From: Crambe crambe
Taxonomy: Eukaryota; Porifera; Demospongiae; Poecilosclerida; Crambeidae
Direction: 5' to 3'
NCBI GenBank assembly: GCA_963924555.1
Contig: OZ004595.1
Location: 3,596,001 to 3,660,000 of the forward strand
Length of the DNA stretch: 64,000 nucleotides
Below are positions 47,699 to 58,690 of the stretch, piece by piece. Below the pieces are notes generated by a model. It was not told the DNA's origin and did not search any database. It saw only the letters and a list, made by a program, of their open reading frames with translations. How positions within the stretch are numbered: position 1 is the first letter of the stretch; every line of letters starts with the position of its first letter. Both the position numbers and the translations under genes were made by a program.

Positions 47699-48152
47699 GC
47701 TAGTCTTCAGTATTAGAGTTATTTTATTATCTATCGCGCGAGTTATTATTGTTCATTCAATTTCAATTTAAGAATCTTGTAAGCCTGAGGACACAAAAGA
47801 GAAGGAATAAGAGCAATAAAATAAACTATATACAGAGCAGCTGCTGGATAGGAATTTTACTGAAGCTGCAACAATTACACTTATTCATTAGTCGGTTTCG
47901 AAATTTCATGCGCTTGCGCAATTGCACACATGTACGCGCACGTGTTGTACACATGATAATGACGTCATGGTTGCTATATAAGCAAATTCCACCCCGTTTT
48001 CAAGCATGCCAGCAAAGAGGACAACTAGAGGGAGTGAGAGGACACCTAGACCGGCAGCGTGAAGGGCCAAGCCATCAGCACTACAGCAGATCATCAGCCA
48101 ACCTGCTGACAGTTGAATTCATCACACAAGTGCTATAATTTCAAGGAAAACC
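47699..48152. promoter_or_regulatory. Y-box gene promoter with CRE and TATA
   Basis: A TGACGTCA palindrome (47960-47967) is followed 8 bp later by a TATATAAG box (47975-47982), about 175 bp before the ATG at 48153. The first part of the interval is the 3' end of the carrier gene. A plus-strand open frame here lacks family similarity and I do not call it. Confidence 0.5.
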
Positions 48153-50504
48153 ATGTCATCGGGAGACGAAAGCGTAAAAACAGGTAGCCATCGTATACCA
48201 GCTAGCTAATGTTTTTTTTCTAAAAAAGGTTACTTTACTTCTAATAGCCAACATTATCACTGGCACTGTGAAGTGGTTCAATGTCAAGTGTGGCTATGGT
48301 TTCATCACTAGGTAAGGTGTATTTCCAGTTAGCCAGCAATTAGCAGTTCACTTTTCACCTAGCTAGGTGGTTAGTCTATACAAAATGGGGAGGTATCTGA
48401 TAAGCTGTCTGTAGTTTCATTATCTTAGATTGTTATCTCTAAAAGTATTTGCTGTGCAGTGCAATTGTGTTGCCTAGCAACAGTGTTATTTATTGCACAC
48501 TTTTTGTAAGTATGTGCTTGAGAAAGGGTTGAACTGATGTTTGCTTTGTTATTTTTCATAGGAGTGATTCCAATGAGGACATTTTCGTACATCAGGTACA
48601 CATGACTAGGGGTGCTGTCTCCAGTTCCAGAGGCACTGTCCAACCCAGTTTTAATTGCATAGAGAACAGCTAAATATGGAAACATTTTCTAACTCTTTGT
48701 ATGCATATGCAGACTGCCATCATTAAGAACAACCCCAAAAAGTACCTACGTAGTGTAGGAGATGGCGAAAGCGTGGAGTTTATCATTATCAATGGAAGCA
48801 AGGGACCTGAAGCAGCTCAGGTTACTGGCCCCAATGGTGCTCCAGTCCAGGGAAGCAAATACGCTCGTGAGTGGACTTCATCACTGCACTGGCTTCATAA
48901 GCTATTGTGTTTATTTTGTAGCTGATCGTAGGCCCAATGGTGGACGGCGTTATTTCCGTCGCCGTGGCCCCCCTCGTCCACGTCGCCAGACCCAGCAGGA
49001 TAGTCAGGGGGAAGATAAGACAGAGGGTACTGAAGGCAAGCAAGAAAGTCAATCCTCACTTATTTTATAATGCATAATGATATAGGTGAGGGAGATGGTG
49101 AGCATGTCGACCGCCGCCGTCCCAGAGTCCCCCGCAGGAGAAGATACAGAGGCAATCGACGTAGATCTCAGAGGACTGAAGAAGAGGTAAGGAAAGATTT
49201 CACTTAGGGGCAGTCCTACCACTATCCTGTAATTATAATATTACTTCAAATCTTCCTCCCCCACATAATTTAAGTGACTATTTATTTTATTAGGGTGAAG
49301 GTGACGAAGGCAATAACAGGCCTCCACCTCGTCGCAGAAACTACCACCCAAGAAATGATGTGAGCAAGAGAATTTTAAGTTATTTTAAGTTTAATGACAT
49401 CAATTCTTTAGCAAGAAGAGGTTGGTGAAGGTGTTGATGACAGGCCACCACCTCGTCGTAGGAACTATCGTCAACGAAATGATGATGTAAGCAGAAGCTA
49501 GACTTTTATCATGTAAGCAACTTTTTTTGGCATTCTTAGCAAGAAGAGGTTGAAGGTGGGGAAGATAGGCCACCTCGCCGCAGAAATTACCGCCCAAGGA
49601 ATGATGATGTAAGCATTAATACAACAAATCTTCATGTGAACCAACACATTATTTTTCAGCAAGAAGAAGCTGGTGATGGTGGGGAAGACAGGCCACCACG
49701 TCGCAGGAACTACCGTTCTCGTACTTATCATCGTAAGCCCTATAGTGGTGATCAAGGCCAAGAGGAACAGTCTGGGGATGCTCCAGTGAGTTTACCGTGG
49801 TTAGTTGTGTGCAGTTGCTAAGTATTATAAATATGCAGCGTCCCAGGCGTCGCCGATACCGAAGACGACCTCCAAAGGAAGGGCAAGAGAATAGTAATGT
49901 AAGTATAGATCCAAGAGTAGGTTGTGTGCTCACATAACTCATGAGTTTGCAGTTATCCCCAAGGCGAAGCCAAGGGATAACCAGAAACGAGTGAGTTATA
50001 CAGAGCACATGACCCACAAGTGCATTATAATTATATTCTATCCATCTTATACCACACTGTGCATCCTTGCGCATGCGCATCTATTACCGTAGCTTAGCTA
50101 GCTCACCTGTTCTTGATTTTCTGGTTGATAACTTCATCCATTGCAATGGAAGAAACCATAGATAGGTTAGCTACTGCTAGAGGAGTTCTTTAGTCCAGAA
50201 ACTTTGAGCATATTAGAAGACTCCAAGAGTGAATTGTTTTCTGCTTTAGACCAGCAGTCTACCACAACAACCTCACCTTCTCAGCAGTGGTCACGTCTGT
50301 TTACTACTAAGGAGTGGGCAGGGCTTTGAACTATAGCTAGTTCTCACCTACTGGTGCAACAAGAGTGCCAACTAAAGCCCAGGCTCCATACTTAGCTACT
50401 TGTTCACCAAAACCTATTTATCACAGGTGAAGGGAGGAGACAGTGGTGACGAGAGACGTGAGGACATTCCTTCTACTCAAACCCCTGAAAATCCCGAGCA
50501 GTGA
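48153..50504 (+). CDS. YBX1: Y-box binding protein with cold-shock domain and repeated Arg-rich exons
   Basis: Binds mRNA and DNA; packages and regulates mRNPs. Twelve exons (48153-48183, 48248-48311, 48562-48595, 48713-48866, 48922-49026, 49086-49186, 49294-49359, 49412-49486, 49540-49608, 49660-49785, 49839-49898, 50427-50504) encode 320 aa. The cold-shock domain (about 11-95) has RNP1 VKCGYGFIT (vertebrates have NGYGF; Cys is unusual), RNP2 DIFVHQTAI, and the Y-box-specific GDGESVEF and [15 protein letters not shown]. The tail alternates basic and acidic islands as in vertebrate YBX1. Exons 7-10 are phase-0 copies of one module ending RPPPRRRNY-type. Failure to splice intron 5 would add about 14 residues and a stop at about 49070. 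Vertebrates have YBX1-3; this is the family, and the exact paralogue is not meaningful here. Confidence 0.95.
49921..50013. repeat. Imperfect hairpin in the last Y-box intron
   Basis: GTGCTCACATAACTC and CAGTTATCCC on the left are inverted on the right as GGGATAACCAG and GAGTTATACAGAGCAC, with a short AGGCGAAGC-containing loop. It resembles a small foldback MITE. Confidence 0.6.
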
Positions 50505-50842
50505 AGCTCTGTTACTACCATTACCAACGTAATAGTGTGTAAATAAGGAAACAATTACCACCTATATAATAGCTTTAACTAGTGCAGAGTTTATTTTGTC
50601 TGTATTCCTACCATCATTTTAAGAACTGTTCCTATATAGCAAGGTGCATACACTTGCACCTATTATCTGTTATGACTATACATACCATCCTGTATATATA
50701 CCACCTTACACACATTTACCATCATGTGATTAAAAAAAAGAGAAAGAGATTTTTTAATTATAATTAATATGGTCAAACTTGCAGTAAAAGGGTGTGGCTG
50801 CTCTTTGGATTTTCCAGCCACGCCCCATTTTAAGCAGTAAGC
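50505..50842. other. Spacer between the Y-box and espin genes
   Basis: 338 bp: AT-rich 3' UTR-like sequence, then a short GC-richer segment before the espin ATG. No gene seen. Confidence 0.6.
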
Positions 50843-53800
50843 ATGTCTCTAGACCTGATATCCCAAACTCTTAGCGCTGCCAGCAAAGGTGACACGATCG
50901 CACTGAGAAACCTGCGGAAACAAATCAACTTAAATAACTGCTATGATAAATTTGGTGCCACTCCAGTTCACTACGCAGCCCGCGCTGGAAAGGTGGACTG
51001 CTTGAGATGGTTGGTTGAAATAGCAGGCCTGAATGGGAACAGATCTGCCCATAATGGAGCTACACCCGTCCATGATGCCGCAGCTACTGGTCAGCTTGAC
51101 TGCCTTCGGTGGTTAGTGGAGTATGGAGGCTACTCAGAAACTGGAAGAGATTCGTGTGGTGCCACACCCCTTCATTTAGGTAGTTTTCTCTCTTGCTTGG
51201 GATGATTCACTGTTTTAAATGCCTTTAGCCGCCCGCTTTGGCCACCTGAATGTTATTGCGTGGCTTGTGGAAGTCAAAAGCTGCAGTGCATTAGACAGAG
51301 CACAGAATGGAGTCACTCCTGTTCACCTAGCAGCTGCAAAAGGAAGTATTAACTGCCTCAAGTGGCTTTCTCAAACTCACCCCAGGTAGACTGTGTCAAG
51401 CTAGTAACTTAGCTGCAGATGATGTAAACTTATTTATTACTTACTATTGTAGTTCAGTTAATGAAAGAGCAGACAATGGCACAACACCTACATACTTTTC
51501 TGCACAAGAAGGAAAGCTTGATTGTTTACAATTTATGGTAACACAAGTGAGTTTGATTAAGCTGCAGCTATGTGACCAGAGCTAGAACATTGGCAGTTTC
51601 CTGGGAGACTATATTCTGTAGAGCTGGCTTAGCAAGTGACTTGCTTGCTCTCCATTTTGATTGTTATATAGTGCCAATTAGCACCACATGGCCTTTTAAA
51701 GTGTCACAGTATGTACCATATATCAGGACCTCTGATAAGGAACTTCAAAATAACCTCTCTACAAATAAATGTTCACTTTCCCATAGCATATTTTACCAAA
51801 GAGAGGACAACCCCTCTACAGTTAGGAGAGAAAATGGCTAGTTTCACTGTGTTCACAATCCAAAGAATTTATCCCTAGTTCAGCTGCCTGATTTCTTATA
51901 GGCGGATGCAGATATTCGATTGAGCGCTAATGATGGCATGTTACCAGTTCATGCAGCAGCACAGATGGGCCACTTGGACTGTCTCTCGTGGATTGTAATT
52001 AATAAAAATACTAATGCCATGAAAGAGGTTATTATCATTTCATTTAGATTGAAAATACTGATATATCTCCAAACAAAAAAGATAATGATGGTGCTACTCC
52101 AATGCACTTTGCTGCTGCAAGAGGTGAAATGAAAAAATATGCCCGCATGTACAGACAGATAGTTGTCATTTTGCACAGGTCATGTCAAAATTCTACAGTG
52201 GTTGCTTTCCCATGGATGCAGTGTAGAAACAGATGACCTGGGAGGCACACCTTTACATGATGCAGCGGAGCATGGTCAACTTGAGGTAATGAATCACTCG
52301 TTACTCTACAGCAAAATTATATATTTACTTATCCACATTCGATTAGGCACTGAAGGTGTTGGTTGCTAGTGGTATGGACACCAATGTTCGTGATTTTGAT
52401 GGATTGATACCAGCTGATTTAGCTAGTGAATGTGGACATACTAAGTGTGCAATTTTTTTGAGATCTCCATCACAGGTTAATGTAATAGTAATGCTAGCTA
52501 CAAATATTAACTTCTTTACTAACAGATACAAAAAGTTCGTTCCAATGCAAGAGATTATTTGTTGAAGTGTGAAAGGTAGGATTGATAATCATTAAATTTT
52601 TAAAATTAATTATACTAGTGTTCATAATAAGAACTGAAGATTCACACAATACGGGGACTTCACTGAAAACAGAAAGGAAAATTTCAATTGGAGGAAGCAT
52701 TGAATCTTCACAAAGAAATCAGAAACATGATATCACACCACTTGAAACAGAGGTACCACATCACACGAAAAGTAAGTGTACAAATAGCTACTAGCTAGGA
52801 GCTGTGGAATTGATGTGTCAACTGTATTAGAATCGAGGACGCAAGATGCTAGTCTCTTGTCTGAGGTTAGAATGTTTGAGCCCATTGCCCTGAAAAGCGT
52901 CCCCCAAAAGAAGAAAAATTTACAGCATGTGAGTTGACTAACTTCGGCACATTTACTCACTATTTCTACTGTTAAAGATCAAACTTGGACATATTCCACC
53001 CCAAGGATCAGATGAAAGTAAGGCTTCAACAGAGGCAAAGAAGAGTAGGTTATTAATAAGTCAGAAATGTTGAGGCACATGCACATGCACCAATTTGAAA
53101 ATTTCCATACCATATCACATTTCAATGGAAAGTACACTACTGATCTTTGAATTTTTTTGAGGGTTCACCATCCACTCTTCCTAAAAGGATTTTCAGATGG
53201 AACAAAAAATGGTCCCCCCCCCCTCCAGTTGACCATACAATGACCACCAACTACTCTTTAAAGGAGAATGGGTGGGGACCATCTAAGTCAGTAAATTAGT
53301 TCCTATGGGGATCATTTATGTCACAAAAATTCGTTTGGTGGGACCAGTTTTGCATGGCAGGCCATGGTTATAGGATATATATAGTTGTTACTATAAACCA
53401 ATACCAGGTCAACTATAATAGAGAGCAGGTAAGATTTATGCATGCAGGTCTGAAACAAATCAGGACAGAAGCATGTGCATGTTGTACACCAAAGGACTAG
53501 CTATCTGCAATAACCTTAATATAGATGGCTGCCAGTTGAAAGTTGGCTCTCATATTAACGGCAATTGTGGATCCCCTTCAAATGTTCCTATTAGCTGTAA
53601 TTAGGGAAAAGTGATTGTCACTTTACCTTGTACTAATTGTAACAGATAGGATCCTGCCTCTATATATCCTTCTCAGATGGAGACCATTCATGTTGTCATG
53701 ATACATAACCCATCCACCACCTACTAAGAATTTCCATTCTTGTTGCATGTGTGCATACTCATGCTATAATGTCAATGTGCATGCAGTCCCCCATTGAAAC

Positions 53801-54342
53801 CCTTTCATGGCAAAAGGAATATCTTTTGGTGGGGAGACTAATTTTGGCATGGAATAATTGACACACTTAGAGCTCATCCTTTTCTCCTTTGTCATTTTGT
53901 ATAGAGTAAGGTACAGATGTTTGTCCTCTTTTGGAGTGTTCTTTGATTGGATGTAGCCCCCCATGGGGATAATTCTTGGATGGTTGAAACTTTACTTCCC
54001 AACTGAAGTAGATATCATAGCTAATGCATATTATTTGTAGGCAGAAATCAGGTTTCGGATGTTCCAGTTTGGAAAACAGCACTCACGAAAAAAAGAGCAG
54101 ACCAGAAGAAAGATGAAAAACATGTTGAAGTATAGTTTCTTATTAATCTATTCAAAATGATATACTTGTTAATTCATTATTTAGAATAACTTGGGCACAG
54201 CATTGAACCAAGATAAAACAAAGGCAACTGAAGTTCCCATATGGAAAAGAGCATTAATAGACAAAAGAGCAGCTGAAAAGTCAGTAGCTGAAAAGTCAGT
54301 AAGAATCAGGATAATCATCACATGTGAGACCTTCTTCATTTT

Positions 54343-54375
<33 letters not shown>

Positions 54376-54500
54376 ACAGACCTGAGCACTCAGTTATAGC
54401 TCAACCAGAGGCACTCAGTGAAGCAGAAAAAAGGAAAGAAAAATTTGATGCTCTACCTGAATGGAAAAAGAAGTTAATTATTAAAAAAACAATCAAATAA
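50843..54500 (+). CDS. ESPN: Espin-like ankyrin-repeat actin-bundling protein
   Basis: Espins bundle actin in stereocilia and microvilli. Fourteen exons (50843-51179, 51229-51385, 51453-51546, 51902-51994, 52048-52123, 52179-52285, 52347-52475, 52526-52575, 52632-52771, 52831-52928, 52978-53044, 54041-54129, 54185-54294, 54380-54500) encode 555 aa. About nine ankyrin repeats (1-340) align with espin: [85 protein letters not shown] and [18 protein letters not shown]. The rest is charged and probably disordered. Its last three exons each carry a PxWKxxLxxK motif: [24 protein letters not shown] and [12 protein letters not shown], resembling the espin C-terminal actin-bundling region. The acceptor of exon 9 and the donor of exon 13 are the least certain. 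Confidence 0.87.
54342..54376. repeat. GTT microsatellite ahead of the last espin exon
   Basis: About ten TTG/GTT units form the polypyrimidine-like region directly before the acceptor TTACAG of the last espin exon, so length changes could affect its splicing. Confidence 0.85.
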
Positions 54501-55532
54501 TAGTGAAGATGTTTTTTTGTTTGTTATAATTATGTCAATTAACACCATCTGCATTGGAATATAAAATAACCTATTAAAAACTCACTGGCCAGACCATTTG
54601 CTGTCCAAAAAAATTAATAGAATTATGTAGTACATCACTACAGATCTAAATTATTATTGCAAGAACCATAGAAGACTTGATTTGGAAGATAAATAATTGA
54701 GTTGGACTAAAGGTCTGTTCAAGAGATGACTGTGATACTGTGCTATAGCTAATGAGGCAAAACTAGAACTGTTCTTCCATATGGACACAACCAATCATTG
54801 ATATTTAATGTTACAAGTTTTATCATCTTTTCTGTGCATCTGTCATCTTCCACATTTCTCCAACTGGCCTTTTTTCTCCTGGTTTTGATTGCTTTCACTA
54901 ATAAAGGTCGTTTTTGGACTGGACTGCTGTATTTTTATCCTAGCTATTTATTCCTGCAATAACACAGGTTCTGCTCGAGGATTGTACAAAACTCACCATC
55001 TTAACTATATTTTTCCTTATCAATCTGGGACTGCTTTTTTCCGGCTTGATCTGTACTACTCATCCTACCTCTTATATACGCACACTCATTGGACTTTCTT
55101 TTATTACCTTTACTCTCATATATCAAACTGTCATACAAGACTTATGCAAAGAATATTTCAGAAATAACAGTATTATACAGACATCAGTGAAGAATATGAA
55201 CCTTAATTTCTCGTACTGATAGTGATTAATAACAGAAGGAATAATCAGTAGCTAACAGCACTAGTGTATTCTTTTATTACATATGTAGCAGTGTACTTTA
55301 TTTTGTAAATCACAACTAGAGCCTGACTACCCCTCGAAAGATGAAATGGCCAGTAAAACTGGTGAAGTACTTCTGTACGGTACAGAACCCCTTTTGAATA
55401 CATGCATGGAGTGATAAACAGCAAACAAACCCTTCTATATACCACTCCTAATTTGCAATTAATTTTTAAAACCTAATTTGTAATTAATTTTTTTTAAAAA
55501 AGCAGATGAATGATGCAATAGCTGTTACCAAA
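54501..55532. other. Convergent spacer between espin and TAF10
   Basis: About 1 kb, AT-rich. It should hold the 3' UTRs of both genes. A 92-codon frame at 54889-55167 is Tyr/Phe/Leu-rich and without recognisable similarity or splice context, so I do not call it. Nothing else seen. Confidence 0.55.
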
Positions 55533-57250
55533 TCAAGTGTAAAAACTAGGCTTCTTGATATTAATACCATACTCACTGAGAGCTGGTGCTAGATCTTCCA
55601 GTGTTAATACATATCTTCGATCCTGCAAATATAATCGTAAGTCATATTATAGCAATGATTTGCCATTATTACAATACCTTTCCAGATTTTCGTGAACTCT
55701 GCCCTGAACCTCGCATTTTGCAATATTGTAAAGCATCATTTGCTATATCTGAAACGAACTTCTGTGCTGCCAATGATATCAAACGAATGCTAAAAGAATG
55801 TATACACACAAAATATCATCATGTCGACTTCTAGCTACTTATGAATGCATGGCAAGTGACTGACACTGCAGGTTGTGGTGGCTACAATTGTTCTGTGGTT
55901 ACAACACTGCATGATCCTATTATAAGAAGGTCCTTGTAAGGTTCTTATTCCTTACGGACACCATCCCAAGGAGGAAAAGTGAGCAGGTGTCATTTTACCA
56001 GCCAACCAAAGCGGACTAATTGAAATTCATACTGACCAGTTGACCACAATATTAACCACCTATCGGCACCACATCGACCACAAGAAGCCCTTCTAATCTA
56101 TACTTCAACCCTTACAAGCTACAGATGACCAGAAGAAGCACACTCCTAACACACTGGCACTAATGCCATCTCTTGTTCCGTATGAGAGAATAATCAATCA
56201 GGAATTTGATAGCTCTAGTCCTTTTTGCATGAAAATTGCATCCCCGAGCATTGCACCTTCCACCCCCCGCCCCTTTCCAGGCAGGTATATAACCCCAGTA
56301 CCCTCCCACCCACACTAAAACTGGTATAACTCACATTCTGGGATCATGAGTATTGAAACCAGCCTTTTGAAGATAGTGAAGGGTCACTGCATCTGGAATC
56401 TAGGAAGATTAATTATAACATGTACTGAATGAAATTCTCTATCTTTAGAATAACAGAGGTAGTAAACGGACAGTTAACAAAGTTGTGTTTTTTCCCTGTG
56501 GGTAAGCGAGTGTGCAGGGGGGCTTTGGATGGCTATGGGCGAGATTTAGAGTAGGTGCCTACTAGAGGCAGTTAACGGACAATAGAAGCAGTTGGCGGAC
56601 AGCTCTTAAAATGGCTGCACATGTGCTTATTATTGTAAGTAGAAAGATAGCATGATTCAGTCTCTTTTTCTATCGTTAACACAGGAGATGGTCCAGGACG
56701 TGAAACAAGATCATTACCCATTATTATTCACTGTCTACCTCCACAATAAGAATCTATACGCCAAAATTGCTGATACTGTGTTAGTTGTGCTATTTTATGT
56801 AGGGTACATTTGTATATGTAGTTTTTGTTTACTATGTGAGGCTATGATTAAAATTGAGCAGCTGTAGATTCTTACTCTACTGTCAGCAAAATTTAACTGG
56901 TACCAATTTACCACAGGTCAGTCTGTAAACTATCTCTGTCTGTAAACTCCCTTCGCTACTCTACACATTCAGCACACATAGAGGAGTGTTAGAAACTATG
57001 AATTCTTGCACGTTTAGTCTCTCTCTCTCTCTCTCTCTCTCTCCCTCCCCACCACCATCACCACCACCATTGACTCAGACATTTCTAATTGAAGCACATC
57101 AGTATTACATACCGTTGGGGTACAGTCGTCCAGCTGTACGCAAAAGTCTACAAGTGACATTCCAGTAGCATCACCTACTTCAGATTTATCTTGATCTGTA
57201 TTCTCTGAACTCATCCAGCTTGTGGGCTTCGAAGCTTCACCTTCAGCCAT
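55533..57250 (-). CDS. TAF10: Transcription initiation factor TFIID/SAGA subunit 10
   Basis: Histone-fold subunit of TFIID and SAGA that pairs with TAF3, TAF8 or SPT7-like partners. Four minus-strand exons (57250-57113, 56399-56335, 55789-55678, 55622-55533) give 134 aa. After a short Glu/Ser/Asp-rich start, landmarks match human TAF10: SLVDFCVQLDDCTPT|IPDAV (human PLVDFLMQLEDYTPTIPDAV), HYLQKAGFNTHDPRIIRLIS, LAAQKFVSDIANDALQYCKM and VLTLEDLAPALSEYGINIKK. The protein ends KPSFYT. The long low-complexity N-terminus of vertebrate TAF10 is absent. Intron 1 (56400-57112) contains a TC microsatellite at about 57019-57043 and a possible small plus-strand gene. Confidence 0.96.
56611..56867 (+). CDS. 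Possible small two-exon gene inside TAF10 intron 1
   Basis: ATG at 56611 opens MAAHVLII (56611-56634) with a donor ATT|GTAAGT. A 50-bp intron ends in TTAACACAG, and 56685-56867 continues EMVQDVKQDHYPLLFTVYLH, then a hydrophobic Val/Leu/Tyr/Cys-rich stretch and a stop, 68 aa in all. Good splice signals and a Kozak-like AAAATGG support it. I recognise no family, and the size and AT-richness make chance plausible. Confidence 0.3.
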
Positions 57251-57307
57251 TATTCATCGCGCGCATTAATTTTTTTAGCGTAATTTAAAAATAAATAAAT
57301 AAATAAA

Positions 57308-58690
57308 TTAATAACTATTCACTACTTTCGGTACATCATCAAAAAATTCCACTTCTTGATTGGAATGAGAGAATTTAATTTTAAAATGAAAATCAGTAAA
57401 ATAGTTCCTCAATAATACATCATGAGATAAAATAGATCCTCTGTAGCTAATATTTTCACATGGGAAATGGCTGATTTCTGCTAGGTACTGCAGTAAAGTC
57501 TGCACAGACCAGGCTGGGTTGACACTGACTGCATGTGTTCGATCAGAAATTAGGGCATGATACTCTCCCTTTCCAACTCTGGAGGAAGTTCGGAAAGAAA
57601 TTGGAATAGTAGGACCAGTCACTTCGTATACATGAATGAGATGAGATCCTAACATCTGAACATTAACATCAGACACACTCAATTTGTACATTTCCAGTTG
57701 ACCAAGTTTCAGCATGTTAAGGGGGATCCCATCCACAATCGGTAAATTTCTTCGCGTACTGTTAATAAGGGCTATTGTAGACTTATCCAGGATTGTACTC
57801 ATTGTAATTTGGTTTAACTTGGTCACACTTCTATTTCGACAAATACTGGGAAAGTAAGCAAAACTTGACGAGTGCAAACAAAATTTCTCTTTAATTTTAG
57901 CTTGAAAATCATTCAGTGTCATTGATGGTTCCACTTTTATTTCTTCAATCCCTTGACCAACAAGGGACACCACAACAGAGTCTCTTATAGCAGATAAAGA
58001 TGACACGATGCAGTGTAGTGTGACTTGATTTGGCTTGAGGTAAGAGTTTTCTGACAGTTTCTCTGTACTGCTGTATTCATAGAGCTCCAAATTTGAAGGA
58101 TCTGTTCGTACTGGTAACTTGCTACAAAGCATCCATTGTAACTCGGAAATTAGTATCCCTTGCTTGACTTTCATTCTTTCCATCTTGGTTGGATGGGATG
58201 ATGAGCCATGCCACACCTTGATAAACAGATCTTGAGTCGAAAATGTACTGGGATCAAGATGGGAAAAAGTTGCTGATGGTAAAATAGATGGATTTATTTC
58301 ATTCAGGTTAAGCAAAATTGTTTTTTCACAAAGAAAGCTAAGACTTTGAGGGTTACGTTCAAGTACTATATTTGGGATCTCTGATTTATGCACATATTTT
58401 ATGCAAGTTTCCTTTAAAGTCCTTTGCAACATAACCTGAGTGAGGTCTTTATCACATTTCAAGTGAAGGTATGGAGAAGGACTGTGACATTCGTCGATTT
58501 TTACCTTTATCTTGCGATTTCCTGCAGAATCGAGTTTCTTTTTAATTTCAAAAGTAATCCATAGTCCAGAAAAGTGTCCAAAATAAGGTCTAAGATGCAA
58601 TTTTCCTGATAGTCGAGATTTTTCTTCTGATCCTCGACCTCCTGAACGAATACCTGCACGACAGGTAGCGAAACTGTTGGACCCGATCAT
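57308..58690 (-). CDS. Unrecognised 460-aa intronless protein
   Basis: A continuous 460-codon frame that is clearly coding by length in AT-rich DNA. Its stop is 57 bp ahead of the TAF10 ATG on the same strand. I recognise no named family. There is no signal peptide, TM helix or enzyme motif. At least three segments have the hydrophobic spacing of ubiquitin-like (beta-grasp) folds: MKVKQGILISELQWMLCSKL, IKVEPSMTLNDFQAKIKEKF and VNPAWSVQTLLQYLAEISHF then SYRGSILSHDVLLRNYFTDF. This suggests a tandem Ub-like architecture, an inference from pattern only. The start at 58690 faces the sulfotransferase gene across a likely shared promoter. Confidence 0.7.
   Translation of the reverse strand: MIGSNSFATCRAGIRSGGRGSEEKSRLSGKLHLRPYFGHFSGLWITFEIKKKLDSAGNRKIKVKIDECHSPSPYLHLKCDKDLTQVMLQRTLKETCIKYVHKSEIPNIVLERNPQSLSFLCEKTILLNLNEINPSILPSATFSHLDPSTFSTQDLFIKVWHGSSSHPTKMERMKVKQGILISELQWMLCSKLPVRTDPSNLELYEYSSTEKLSENSYLKPNQVTLHCIVSSLSAIRDSVVVSLVGQGIEEIKVEPSMTLNDFQAKIKEKFCLHSSSFAYFPSICRNRSVTKLNQITMSTILDKSTIALINSTRRNLPIVDGIPLNMLKLGQLEMYKLSVSDVNVQMLGSHLIHVYEVTGPTIPISFRTSSRVGKGEYHALISDRTHAVSVNPAWSVQTLLQYLAEISHFPCENISYRGSILSHDVLLRNYFTDFHFKIKFSHSNQEVEFFDDVPKVVNSY

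Noticed and set aside
47749-48138. 129-codon frame ahead of the Y-box gene
   Set aside because: Overlaps the CRE/TATA promoter and leader; no family similarity.
54889-55167. 92-codon frame between espin and TAF10
   Set aside because: Aromatic-rich AT-driven composition, no homology, in a region expected to be 3' UTR.
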